The notes below the pieces were generated by a model. The model searched no databases, was not told where the DNA came from, and saw only the letters and a list, made by a program, of their open reading frames with translations. This document shows positions 23,987-34,177 of a stretch of 64,000 nucleotides of DNA, in pieces; the first letter of the stretch is position 1, and every line of letters starts with the position of its first letter. The translations under genes and the position numbers were made by a program. Location of the stretch: NCBI GenBank assembly GCA_947650365.1, contig OX393550.1:101768343-101832342 (forward strand), given 5' to 3'. The DNA is from Chamaelirium japonicum. Taxonomy: Eukaryota; Streptophyta; Magnoliopsida; Liliales; Melanthiaceae.

Positions 23987-24229
23987 AGGGGGAGGGGGAA
24001 GGCTCAAAAGGTCGAATTTGAAGACGGAAGAGAGGAAGCTCTACAAAGGAGGAGAAGCGCCCTTCATCAACCCAAGGCCTCACGAGGCTCGGGCAAGCCT
24101 ATCTCTTCGGGACCGGCTTAGTCCATTGAAAGTCCTCATCAACATGAAGACCCTTGCACAAGAAGATCACCCCTTCAACTCCGTGCACAAAGAAGAAAGC
24201 TTGGAGAAGAAGAACCCTTAAACTCCGAA

Positions 24230-24600
24230 GATGCCAGAAGCAAAGGCCGAAGAAGAAGATTGGAGCGGCATCACCTCGTCGTCTCCAACCAACCTTCAAC
24301 TCCGATGATGCCAGACGCAAAGGCCGGAGAAGAAGATCAGAGCGGCATCACCCCGTCATCTCCAACAAGCCTTCGACTCCGATCAAGCCCAAAATCCTGG
24401 AGAAGAAGATAGGAGTGGCATCACCCTGTCGTCTCCAACAAGTCTTCGACTCCGATCAAGCCCAAAATCCCGAAGAAGAAGATAGGAGCGGCATCACCCC
24501 GTCGTCTCCAACAAGCCTTCGACTCCGATCAAGTCTAAAAGCCCGGAGAAGAAGATCGAAGCGGTATCATCCCGTCATCTTCAATAACGTCCGCTCCATT
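24230..24600 (+). repeat. Tandem repeat, ~73-77 bp unit, five copies
   Basis: The anchor GGCATCAC (or a one- or two-base variant) recurs at about 24267, 24344, 24417, 24490 and 24563, giving spacings of 77, 73, 73 and 73 bp. Each unit carries GAGAAGAAGAT, a GGCATCAC core, CGTC(G/A)TCTCCAAC and CTTCGACTCCGATCAAG. Because the period is not a multiple of three, the open frame through it changes register, so it is not a coding repeat. Confidence 0.9.
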
Positions 24601-25330
24601 CACGAAGAAGAAAGATTGGAGAAGGATACTCGAAGTGCCGCTACAAGCCCGGAGGAGAGGAGAAGTCAAGCCGACGCCACAACCGTCGAGGAGGCCAGAA
24701 GAATAAAGGAGAAGTGAAGACATAGCCATCGCCGTTCGATAAGAAGATCGAGTCAATGCTCAAGCAAAAGCCAACGCAAGAAGCCAAAGAAAAAGCATCG
24801 GTAAAGCCTGCGCCAAAGCAACACAAGTGTCAAAGCTAAGCAACTATGCCGGTCACAAGCAAAACACCGCACATGAAGTCCGGAAGAACTAAAGTATCGC
24901 AAGCCTCTACCCATCTACGTTCAAGTGCAAGCGTCAAAAGCAAAGCAAAAGCCAGAGCCACACCAAAGCAAAGCCAAAGCTAAAACCGACGCCAAAAGCA
25001 TGATCGACGTCGCGAACTGATGATCAAGGACGTCGAGATCTAACAAGGATCGAGGAAGACACGAAGACCGAGGAACAAAGCCAAAAATCCCCTAGTCGAG
25101 AAAGCGTGAAGCACAGAAAGGATAAAAGCAACGGCCGATACTCCTTAGCCTCTCAAGAAACCCTCATCTTGTAAAGATCTCTGCCTTGGGCAACCCCTTC
25201 AGAGCTCTCGCACGAACACCATGTGGAGACGCGGATTAAAGGTACCCTCCAGAGGATCTCTCCCACAATCTCCTGATCAAATCTTCGCCGCACTCGGCTC
25301 ACCACCCCCGAGTCCCCGGGTCCCGGCATT

Positions 25331-25947
25331 TATAATCTCGTGTGTTTGCAATAAAGACGACCCGTATCTTTTTTATGCACATACAACCCAAACTAACCCA
25401 ACCCATTTCGGTCTAGTTGGGCCGATCAGTTCTCGGTTTTACCCAATCCAAGTTGCACCACTAATACCATATTCAATATTTTTCTTTAGGAAAGAAGGCC
25501 ATTAAAACATGTCTGACGTTTTTTAAAATCGAACCGGATCGGCCGACTGCATTGGTTTGCACCAGAATCGGATGAATTTTGGTTAGAACTCGAACTATCT
25601 AGTTCCAAGATAGACCGATTGAAGACCGAGATGAAACCTATAGTCATAATGTCATTCAAATCATTAAAGGAATGCACGGTTTTTATGATAACTAATATAT
25701 AATGAGTAGACACATTATTGAGTAAAGAAAATGAAGGTGAAAGATCTATAGGTCTTGGTATGTAATAAAGGTCATCTAATATAATAAATCAGTCTAATGC
25801 AATGGCTATTCTTTTAACATATCTTGAAAAGATAAGAAAAGAAGGGGAAAAAACCCTATAACCACTAACTCAAAAAAAAAAAAGGAATCGACTCCTTTGG
25901 TATTTCAGATTCGTGGTCTGGAAGCATCACAATAGTCGGATGCCAGG
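25331..25947. other. No gene recognised
   Basis: AT-rich intergenic DNA. A stretch at 25389-25467 (GGTTTTACCCAATCCAAG) is an inverted, diverged copy of 29685-29760, probably an end of a degraded repeat. Confidence 0.5.
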
Positions 25948-25975
25948 CAGGGGCGGACCTACATGGGGAGTATGG
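25948..25975 (+). repeat. hAT-type terminal sequence
   Basis: CAGGGGCGGACCTACATGG resembles the terminal inverted repeat of plant hAT elements and MITEs (CAGGGGCGGA...). No matching opposite end (CCGCCCCTG) is visible to the right, so this is an orphan end or a chance match. Confidence 0.35.
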
Positions 25976-26004
25976 CGCATGCCCCCCCCCCCAACAATAA
26001 TAAT

Positions 26005-27379
26005 AGGGAAATTTTATTCATACCCCAAAAATCTGTAATTAGCCCCCGTATCCTGTAATTAGCCCCTGTATCCCTATCGTTTCTCAATAACTTACTCAAC
26101 AATCCTTTAATACCAACAATTCCACCTTTTTCTTTTTCTTTTTCTTTTTTTTTTGTACCCCAAACCCCAAAGCCACTCAGCGTCAGGTTTGTTTAAACTT
26201 AGCCCAAGCCCAACCCGTCGGGTTGGCCGAGTTGTGTGGGATGGGTTCAGGATAACCCGCCCAAAGTCGGGTTGGGTTCGGGTTGGCCTGCCCAAGTTGC
26301 AGCTAGGGGTGGCAATGGGTCGTGTCGTGTCTAGTTTCTTGTCGTGTCCAAAACCCCTAGATCCGGACCCGACCCGTTTAACTAATTGTGTCTAGATCCT
26401 AAACCTGTACCCAACTCGCTAATAAACGGGTAGACACGATAAGACCCGGCAAGACCCGTTTACCACCCGGTTCTATTCAGTTGACCCGATCCGACCCAAT
26501 CCGACTCGACCCGACCTAACCCGAAAGACCCACTGGCATTATATATTATAGTATCGGATTGCTGGTAGACCCGACACGACCCGACCCGTTGAATACTAAA
26601 AGGGTCTTTCCGGGTCTACCGTGTCCAGACCCTAAACTCGGACCCGACCCGTTTATTAAACGGGTCTATCGTGTCGACCCATTTACGACCCGAACCGGTT
26701 TAGCCCTGACCCAGACCCGCTAACTTCGTGTCGTGTCCTGTCGGGTCGAGGAGAAATAATTCGGGTTGGGTTCGGGTTGGACTCGGGTTGGGTTCAGGTT
26801 GGCCCGCCCAAGTTGCAGCTCTACTTGTGCCTTCAAGTACCAGCCAACTGCATGGGGTTTATTTAAGAGTGGGGTGTATTCAAGAATCAAGAGTGCATAT
26901 AATTGGGGTATTTTTAAGGGGGTATGTGTTTGATTGGGGTATAATCAAGTTGGGGTGGGCCATTTAACTGGGGTGTATTGAAGGTGGGGTGTAAGGGAGA
27001 AGGGTATTTTTGGGATAGGAATGGGGTATGAAAAAAAAAAAAAAATTAGTGTGCTCAAGTTTGTTGGAAATGGGGGCTAATTACAGATTTATGGGGTATG
27101 AATAAAATTTCCCTAATAGTAAGGGTTATTTTGACTTTGCCCCCCAAATTTTGCCTTTAATTAGACTTTATCCCCCATATTTTTAAGGGGGTATGTGTTT
27201 GATTGGGGTATAATCAAGTTGGGGTGGGCCATTTAACTGGGGTGTATTGAAGGTGGGGTGTAAGGGAGAAGGGTATTTTTGGGATAGGAATGGGGTATGA
27301 AAAAAAAAAATTAGTGTGCTCAAGTTTGTTGGAAATGGGGGCTAATTACAGATTTATGGGGTATGAATAAAATTTCCCT
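26005..27379. mobile_element. Inverted-repeat DNA element with GACCC/GGGTT-rich core
   Basis: The left end AGGGAAATTTTATTCATACC and the right end GGTATGAATAAAATTTCCCT form inverted repeats that extend ~45 bp (through CTGTAATTAGCCCCC). Flanks AATAATAAT and AATAGTAAG agree at 7 of 9 positions, so a 9-bp MULE-type duplication is possible. The interior holds a GGGTTCGGGTTGG / GACCCGACCCG-rich segment and the tandem duplication at 26909-27442. No transposase is encoded, hence non-autonomous. Confidence 0.6.
26271..26820 (+). repeat. 34-bp direct repeat flanking a GACCC-rich insert
   Basis: A 34-bp segment ending CCCAAGTTGCAGCT occurs at 26271-26304 and again at 26787-26820 with two mismatches. 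Between them lie ~480 bp beginning AGGGGTGGCAATGGG, the same kind of terminus seen at 31340, rich in GACCCG. Confidence 0.6.
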
Positions 27380-27442
27380 AATAGTAAGGGTTATTTTGAC
27401 TTTGCCCCCCAAATTTTGCCTTTAATTAGACTTTATCCCCCA
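26909..27442 (+). repeat. Recent tandem duplication, ~269 bp x 2
   Basis: Copies 26909-27177 and 27178-27442 look identical apart from an A-run of 15 versus 11. The duplicated block contains the right end of the element above and the first ~55 bp of the MITE at 27388. The breakpoint shares TATTTT between junctions. Confidence 0.9.
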
Positions 27443-27653
27443 TATTTTCATTAATTATACTTTATCTCCCAAAACTAACTGTTCCGTCAACTCACCATCT
27501 AAGAGAAAGGGTGAGATGATGGAAAAGAAATAAAGTTTTGGGAGGTGAGCTGACGGAACAGTTAGTTTTGGGGGAGTAAAGTCTAATTAATGAAAAGATG
27601 GGGAGTAAAGTCCAATTCAAGACAAAATTTGGGAGACAAAATCAAAATAACCC
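27388..27653. mobile_element. MULE-like MITE with long terminal inverted repeats
   Basis: GGGTTATTTTGACTTTG at the left and the complementary CAAAATAACCC at the right. The inverted repeats continue for ~110 bp on each side, leaving a short central loop near 27500-27540. Flanks TAATAGTAA (27379-27387) and TAATAATAA (27654-27662) match 8 of 9, consistent with a 9-bp Mutator-type duplication. 266 bp, no coding capacity. Confidence 0.8.
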
Positions 27654-27719
27654 TAATAATAATAATAATAAAATAAATAAATAAATAAATAACCTCTTTT
27701 TGTAAGAACAACGATATCG

Positions 27720-28830
27720 AGAACGTCCGAACGATTTTGTTCTATCTTCTTGAAACAATGGTGGCGGTTAACCTTGGCGATTGAGTTGATCGAACAAGTT
27801 ATGAAAAATACAAAAAATTCTCGAACATGCTCAAGTTGGACACAACCATGTAGGTAATATCGAGAAGGCTTGGGCGATTTCGTTCTATCTTCTTAAAACA
27901 ATGGCTCCAGGATCATCACAATTGAGCTGGATAAATTAGGAAAAATGTTAAAAAAATTATTCAAATAGGCTCGAGTTGGACTCAAGGCGTAGACGATTTT
28001 GTTTTTGTTGAGCGATTAGTCTCATATCGGCTAGGAGTGAAAAAGTTGTGTCTTCATATACCCATTGCTCTCTCCTCATCACGGCCGGTTTTGAGAGGGC
28101 ACATGATTCGTGACTTGGTATCAGAGCTAGGCCCCACTCCACGCTCCCGTTGAAATGCACTCTGAGTGCGGGAGGGTTTGAGCGCTTAGTCCCACATCGG
28201 CTAGGGGTGTTTTAGTAGAGAAAAAGGGGTATGACATGGCCATTCAAAAGATAAAAATAAAGAGTACAGTCTAACTCTAATACCAAACTATTAATTCCTT
28301 GCCAACTCAAAACCGATCATGAGGGAAAGGAGGCAACAAGTATAAGAATACAACTTTTTTACCCCTGGCCAATAACTATCCGCTGGACAATTCTATCTCG
28401 TGAAACAATGGTGGTCGATAATCAAAGCATTTGAGCTGAACAAGTTATGAAAAATAATAAAAAGATCGAATACGTAAGCAATTTTGATATAACTTTGGTG
28501 ATTCCATGCATTTGAGTAGTATAAAAAAAAAACACTAAAAACGATCGGGTAAGTTCGAATTGGACACAAATATGTAAGAAATATCAAGGATTCCCCACTT
28601 CGAAATAATGGTGGTGGATAATCGTAGCCCTTACGTCGAACAAATTAGGAAAAATATTAAGAATGATCGGACAAGCTCGAGTTGGACACAAATATGTAAA
28701 AAATATCAAGGATTCCTCCCTTCGAAATAATGGTGGGGGATAATCATAGCCCTTACGTCGAACAAATTATGAAAAATATTAACAATGATGGGACAAGCTC
28801 GAGTTGGATATATACATGCGAGTATTTTCT
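27720..28830 (+). repeat. Degenerate ~120-140-bp tandem array
   Basis: A recurring unit contains AAACAATGGTGG or AAATAATGGTGG, GAACAAATTATGAAAAATA and CAAGCTCGAGTTGGACACAA. Starts are visible at about 27756, 27896, 28403, 28602 and 28724; the last two units (122 bp apart) are nearly identical. The array is interrupted by TRIM-like sequence at 28006-28360. Confidence 0.75.
28006..28240 (+). mobile_element. TRIM-type LTR element, 3' side truncated
   Basis: TGTTGAGCGATTAGTCTCATATCGGCTAGG at 28006 is repeated as TTGAGCGCTTAGTCCCACATCGGCTAGG from 28178. Between them lies TGGTATCAGAGC (28116-28127), the tRNA-iMet primer site, right after a ~110-bp LTR. This layout (short LTR, primer site, ~50 bp, second LTR) is a TRIM. 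The second LTR loses similarity after ~35 bp. No protein is encoded. Confidence 0.7.
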
Positions 28831-28839
28831 ATAAGATTT

Positions 28840-29779
28840 CAGTCAGATACGATCAAGTATTTTCTTTTGTATTAATCATTTGTTCATGATTGAGTCGCAT
28901 AAAGACGATTGTAGGCATCGAAAAGGCTTAACAAATTCTGTTGTCGACAACCACCTTATTGGCTCTTCCCATTCCATGCCGTCCAAACTCCTCGACATTA
29001 AAAGAATAAGAAAATGATATCCCGTCATCGGGTCTTACATCTCGATTTTCACATCCTGGCTCCCGCCCAACCGCATGACGTCGCGGTTGTGGCCTCATCC
29101 GCGACAAAATCACAGTCGACTGTAACACGCCATTTTCTATTTACAGACGTATGAGGAGGGACGTCGCGGCTCCCTGGAGCTGCGACAAGGGGGGCCAGCG
29201 GTGCCGAGTGCGATTCACTTATCGGGGGTGTCTGCCGGTCGGCCGCGATTGAGTGCGACCGTCCGGCGACAAGGGATTTGGATTGAATAAGGACTTAGTA
29301 GGTTAAGAGAGCCAACGCGTTTAACAGATATGAAAGCTATCTTGTAGCATTTCATTCCGACCTAAACCTATTTTAAGCGGTCACTGGTCTGCTTTTTTAA
29401 AGCGATGGAATTTTGGCAATTGGTGATAGCCGGTCGGCCTCCTTACTCTTGAAGGATTTTAACCTGCGCGTGTCGGTCCACGAAGCAAGCTTCCAAATAT
29501 CTGCATTGCCGCATACGTGTTACGACCAAAGTCTATAGACTCTCTGACCGTCTCTTCTCTCTCCTCCTCAACCTACGTTATTCCAACACCAAGTGTGAAC
29601 ATTGATGAGGTACACACTGAGGTGGCACTGGATAACAGCCGTCCGATGGTCAGGCGAGTGCGATTCATCGAGTGGAGTCACAATAATCAGTGGTGATACT
29701 TGGGTTGGGTAAAACCGAGAACCGAACCAGCCCGATCGGGTTGGTTTGGGTATTTTGACCAAATGGATTGGTTCGATTC
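28840..29779. other. No gene recognised
   Basis: Mixed-composition intergenic DNA including a GC-rich patch near 29130-29290. Short frames on the minus strand show no recognisable domain. Confidence 0.5.
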
Positions 29780-29782
29780 TAA

Positions 29783-30011
29783 CGCTATGTTTGGTTCACT
29801 GCGGTTCCTTCTACACCATGCAGTGGAGTTGGTACATGTGTAGTTTGAACACGCAGTTTTTCGCTGTGTGTTCCAACTATTGGCTTTTCTATAGAAATTT
29901 GGCGGCGTGCTAGTTAAAACTGCACGTGTTGGACAGGATTATACAGAACCAAACAGACGCGACTCTATGGTGTTAACCTGTGCGTACAGCTGCACAGAAC
30001 TAAACAGGCCG
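29783..30011. mobile_element. Tourist (PIF/Harbinger)-like MITE
   Basis: The left end CGCTATGTTTGGTTC and the right end AACTAAACAGGCCG are imperfect inverted repeats resembling the Tourist terminus GGCCTGTTTGGTT. The element is flanked by the trinucleotide TAA (29780-29782 and 30012-30014), the typical target duplication. 229 bp, non-coding. Confidence 0.75.
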
Positions 30012-30424
30012 TAAGTTTTGTGGACCCGACTAAATACAGGTTGGTTCTGGGTTAGGACTCGGGTAGACCAGACCCAACCCAAGAACCAAACTCAGACGTA
30101 TTAATCAACATATATATGCCACGGGTTTGGCTTGGGGCCTACATCACACTCGAACACGAGTAATCGTTTGTTGTTTGTTAACGTGTCGAACCAACTACTA
30201 AGAGAACTCAATATGTGGCTAGAGTCTAAAGCCCAATTTGAATATTGAGCTTGTTAGTAAATAGTCGATAGTCATTATTTTTTTAAAGACTTAGCCTTAA
30301 GTCCTTTTAGCATATGCTATATTAGTTAAAGGATAAGCAATGTTTCAATATTGCACCAAGTACCTCCCGAACATTGTGTGCTACGGCAAGTCCATCGTCC
30401 TCATTTACCCCCTCATGTGCTACA

Positions 30425-30920
30425 GAAAGAGTATCCATTCGTCTCCAAAAAAAAGTATACATTCGCTGGTTGTCATTGTGCATGTAGCAGTTGCTACAGT
30501 GATTTCATTATAGTTGTTACAATGATTTCACTCTTGACAGTCACTTTATTGTAGCTGCTATAATGAAATCACTATAGCAAGAGTATCAATTAGCCGAATG
30601 GATACTCTTTCTGAAGACGAATGGATACTCTTGCTATAATAAAATCGTTGTAGCAACCGCAACATGCACAGTGTCACCTAGTGAATAGATTACTCTTGTT
30701 GATGATGAATGGATACTCTTTTCGGAGACAAATGGATACTCTTGCTATAGTGTTTTTAATGTAGTAGCTATAATAATATCATTGTAGCAATCACTACATG
30801 TATATGTTAATCGGCGAATAGATACTCATGTCAAATACAAATGGATACTCTTATTGGAAATGAATGGATATTTTTGATATTTTTTTTTTTTTAAAATGAA
30901 TACTCTTGTTGGAGGGACAA
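30425..30920. repeat. Interspersed GAATGGATACTCTT minisatellite in both orientations
   Basis: (A/G)AATGGATACTCTT(G/T) occurs at least seven times between 30596 and 30910, and its complement AAGAGTATCCATTCG lies near 30427. Intervening segments share GCTATAATGAAATCACT and TGTAGCAA. Such subterminal repeats suggest a degraded DNA transposon. Confidence 0.6.
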
Positions 30921-31500
30921 TTTTTTAATTTAAAGGATAAAAAAAAGGCAATATTTTCGGTTAAGGACTTGTTGTACAAACGTGTCCTTCGAGAGGGACT
31001 TTAGCTAATATCCTAACTTGTATCCTTTAGCTTGAATAAAGACTGGAGGGATTTAGGACTAATTAACACTTTATTTTTTAGACCAAGAACTGACCGAATT
31101 TAATCCGACCTTAGTGTAGGTCGGAACGGTTTGGGTCTATATCCAATTCGAACTGGCTCGGGTTTGAATATGGTAGCCCGAGCTAGTTCAGTTCGGTTCC
31201 CCTTTGGCTCAAACCCATGTCAGGTGGCATCATAATGCCGTTAGAGACATATTATATAGAAATTTTTGTTTTTTCTGGTAAATGATTTTGGAGAGAGAGA
31301 GAGGGAAAGAGAGAAAATAACACTTTAATGCCCTAAAAGTAGGGATGGCAACGGGGCGGGCTAAATGGAAAACCTAATCCGACCCTATTGAGTTGAGTTT
31401 ATGATCGAACTAGTTGGGTTTGGGTGGATTTGAGATTTACGAAATAAAACCCAATCGGGTTTGAGACGGGTTCGGGATTAGCCTACCCTGACTAGACCCG

Positions 31501-31502
<2 letters not shown>

Positions 31503-31555
<53 letters not shown>
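31503..31555. repeat. (TA)n microsatellite
   Basis: About 26 uninterrupted TA units inside the hAT-like element. Confidence 0.97.
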
Positions 31556-31558
<3 letters not shown>

Positions 31559-31761
31559 TTTGATAATTTACTCGGATATAATCTAGTATCATATTTTATG
31601 TTATACCAATACTATATTTAAGAAGATAATACAACTCATGCCTTTGGTTTATAAAATTTCTAGAACACATGATCTAACAATATGTTTATGGTGTTTAACT
31701 GGTTGTAGACTTATAGTAAGTTATACATTTTCATTGTAGTACATCTGTTTAATTCATTCAA

Positions 31762-31764
<3 letters not shown>

Positions 31765-31823
<59 letters not shown>
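31765..31823. repeat. (TA)n microsatellite, left part of Copia target
   Basis: About 29 AT units abutting the 5' LTR of the young Copia. Together with 38350-38514 it formed one tract before insertion; ATATA is the target duplication. Confidence 0.97.
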
Positions 31824-31827
<4 letters not shown>

Positions 31828-32718
31828 ACAAAAATTGGTTTTGATAGAATAATGAAAAAATCGGTTTTTGGTTTAGTCCCATATTGCCCGTGGGGAGATC
31901 TTTTAATGCGTTTATAATGGAACTCCCTTCATTGGGCTTTGTATCTTCCTAAGAGCCAGGTCATAGCCCACCACACACGCGCGCGCGCCGAGCCGAGCCG
32001 AGCCGGGCCGAGGCCGCGGCTTGCGAGCCGCGTGGACGCGAATGGGATTCGGGCCTTGTTTTACACTGGGTTTTAATTTTTTAATGTTTAATGGAGATTT
32101 ATTCCTTCCGTTACACTCTTCACGAGGCTGAGCTAGGTTCATTGAACCTGGACCTCTGCACTGTCACATGCAACCGTTTCACTTGACAGAGCAGTGAATG
32201 CTCATCAGTGCGTTGCATGCAATGGCTGTGAGTGTGGGGACGTTATGGCTAAGGACCTCTATATAAGAGAGGGTCCGGTGAAGCCAGAAACACACCAAGC
32301 AAAGAGCTCTCTCCACTTTCTCTTTTATTTCTCGTTCGCTCTTGTCTGGAGTGTCTGGAGTACGCTGAGAGTCCCAAACGGGTTCCCTTCGGTGCTGAAG
32401 AGGAGTCCAGTCGTTGTACCCTGGGGAGCGTTCGTCGGAGGCCTTGAAACACCTATCGAGGCGGCGAAATAGCTTTCAGGGCATTGTGCTAGCACAAGCC
32501 TCGATAACTGCTAAGTACCTTGTTCTTCTTCCTTCTTCCACCTCTTTGCCATATCTGTAGACAACCTTAGGACAACCTAAACCTTGTTTGATTGTTGTGC
32601 TCAACCTTGCATGCTAAACCCCTATAGTTTGTTCAATTACTTTTTGCACTAGATTTGTAACATCTCTATATTCTGTTAGTCATCGTTTGCTTGTCTTCAT
32701 AGAGTAGAATACCCAATA
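31824..32718 (+). repeat. 5' LTR of young Copia
   Basis: TGTTACAAAAATTGG to ACCCAATA. TATATAAG at 32260-32267, with GAGAGGGTCCGG following, marks the likely promoter; the leader then runs through CTCTCCACTTTCTC. Confidence 0.93.
32260..32267 (+). promoter_or_regulatory. TATA box of young Copia 5' LTR
   Basis: TATATAAG, conserved in the 3' LTR at 37891-37898. Confidence 0.65.
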
Positions 32719-32975
32719 ACTGAAAGCTACTTTCTTCATTCTATTCTATTCCGTTTAGATCTAGATCCAATACAAGAGTGTTTAGATCTATTCTCTTGTT
32801 AACTGTTAGAATTCCTTTGATTTTTCATAAGTTTGACGGTGTCGAGGAAAGCTTGACAAACCGGTATTAAATTGCCCTAGGAAGCTTGGTACTTAAGCGA
32901 GCCAAGTGCTCCACCTCCTTCCTGGAGCTGACCTGGCCGTCAAATTTTTAAAAATTCAAAAGGAACTCTTCCTAG
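32719..32975 (+). other. Leader of young Copia, primer site not the usual one
   Basis: The bases directly after the 5' LTR (ACTGAAAGCTAC) do not match TGGTATCAGAGC, the primer site used by the other elements here. ~255 bp then lead to the gag ATG without another frame. Confidence 0.6.
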
Positions 32976-34160
32976 ATGACTACTGAGATGGAGAGAAAAC
33001 CTAGCAAGTCTAATGAGAAGCCTGAACCATTCGATGGGAAGAACTTTAAGAGATGGCAGATGAAACTTAGGTTCTATCTGACTGTCCTTAAGGTTGTCGA
33101 CCTTATCTCTTCCTAGAAGCCTACCCTTATCTCTAAGGATGATGGCTCATCTAACCAAACCGACTTAGACTCCTGGGAGAGGCAGGATTATCTGTGTAGG
33201 AACTATATCCTCAACTGCCTTGTCCCCGACCTATATGATGTTTACTTCACCTGCAAGTCCGCCAAAGACCTGTGGAACTCCTTAGAGAAGAAGTACGCCA
33301 CAGAGGACGCCGGGTCGAAGAAGTTTGTGGTCGGGAAGCTGCTGGAGTTCAAGATGGAAGATGGAAAATCTGTAGTCTCCCAACTTGAGGAGATACAGAT
33401 TATCATCCATGAGGTCATTGCTGAGGGGTACAAAATCTGCGAGGGATTCCAAGTGGCAACTATCATAGAGAAGTTGCCTCCCTCGTGGAAGGAGTATAAG
33501 AACAGTTTGAAGCACAAGAGGAATGAGATGACCCTGGAAGACCTTGTTGTCCGAATCCATATAGAGGAGGACAATCGAGTGTCGGAGCAAAGGGAGCGAG
33601 CCTCTATGATAAAAGGAAAGGCCAACCTCGTGGAGGGGAAGTCTTCCAAAAAGAAGGCTCTTGCTCCTAAGCCCTGGGAGAAGAACAAGCAATCCAAGCC
33701 CCAGTTCAAAAAGAAGCCGAAGGGAGACTGCTTCGTTTGTGGCAAGCCAGGTCACCTGGATAGGGAGTGCCGCTTCAATGCAGCTAATCGGCCGAAGAAC
33801 AAGTCCGAGGCGAACGTGGCACAGAGCGGCTACTTCTCGGCAGTGGTGACGGAGGTCAACCTAGTCAGCAACCTTGCAGACTGGTGGGTGGATACGGGAG
33901 CTACCCGATATATATGTGGGTCGAAGAGCTGCTTCTCCACCTACACACCTGCAGAAGAAGGCGAGTCGCTGTACATGGGGAACTCCTCAGTTGCTCAAGT
34001 TGCTGGGAAAGGGAATGTGATTCTGAAGTTCACCTCTGGAAATCTTCTGACTCTGAAGGAGGTGCTTCACGTCCCAGACATCCGGAAGAATCTGGTCTCT
34101 GGAGCAATGCTGAGCAAGAAGGGCTACAAGCTTGTATTTGAGTCGGACAATTTGTTCTGA
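32976..34160 (+). pseudogene. Gag-protease part of young Copia, one stop and one frameshift
   Basis: The ATG at 32976 opens MTTEMERKPSKSNEKPEPFD, the Copia gag N-terminus, with W-Q-M-K-L-R-F-Y-L (UBN2-type) following. Codon 47 is TAG (33114-33116), after which the same frame stays open for 347 codons: [10 protein letters not shown], a basic region, zinc knuckle [14 protein letters not shown] (intact CX2CX4HX4C), then the protease motif [12 protein letters not shown] and [20 protein letters not shown]. It ends at TGA 34158-34160 after SDNLF, where related elements continue; the frame of pol (34178 onward) resumes after a small indel. Internal starts at 33327 would give only the C-terminal part. 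Confidence 0.92.
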
Positions 34161-34177
34161 CTAAGGGAGGGTCTTTT

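Larger units (their letters stand above)
23417..25325 (+). mobile_element. Probable solo LTR (Gypsy-like)
   Basis: It starts TGTAGACACAAATTGTGTC, a typical plant LTR opening with a short palindrome, and ends GAGTCCCCGGGTCCCG. GCATT precedes it (23412-23416) and follows it (25326-25330), a likely 5-bp duplication, although the exact end is ambiguous because GGCATTT is shared. A TATA box lies at 23978-23986, and a five-unit tandem repeat fills 24230-24600. No gag-pol adjoins, hence solo LTR. The ending is not the usual CA, which lowers confidence. Frames inside, including the 187-codon one at 24154, are products of the repeats. Confidence 0.55.

Noticed and set aside
24154..24717. 187-codon Arg/Lys-rich frame
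   Set aside because: It runs through a 73-77-bp tandem repeat whose period is not a multiple of three, so successive units are read in different frames.
26160..26310. GGGTTGGGTT/GACCCGACCC stretch as telomeric repeat
   Set aside because: The motif is not TTTAGGG and is the usual low-complexity interior of plant MITEs.
27720..28830. CRISPR-like array
   Set aside because: Units are tandem, long (~120 bp) and degenerate, without short identical repeats separated by unique spacers; the genome is a plant's.
33242..33755. Antisense frames of 157-167 codons over the young Copia gag
   Set aside because: Shadows of the sense gag frame, which contains the zinc knuckle and protease motif.
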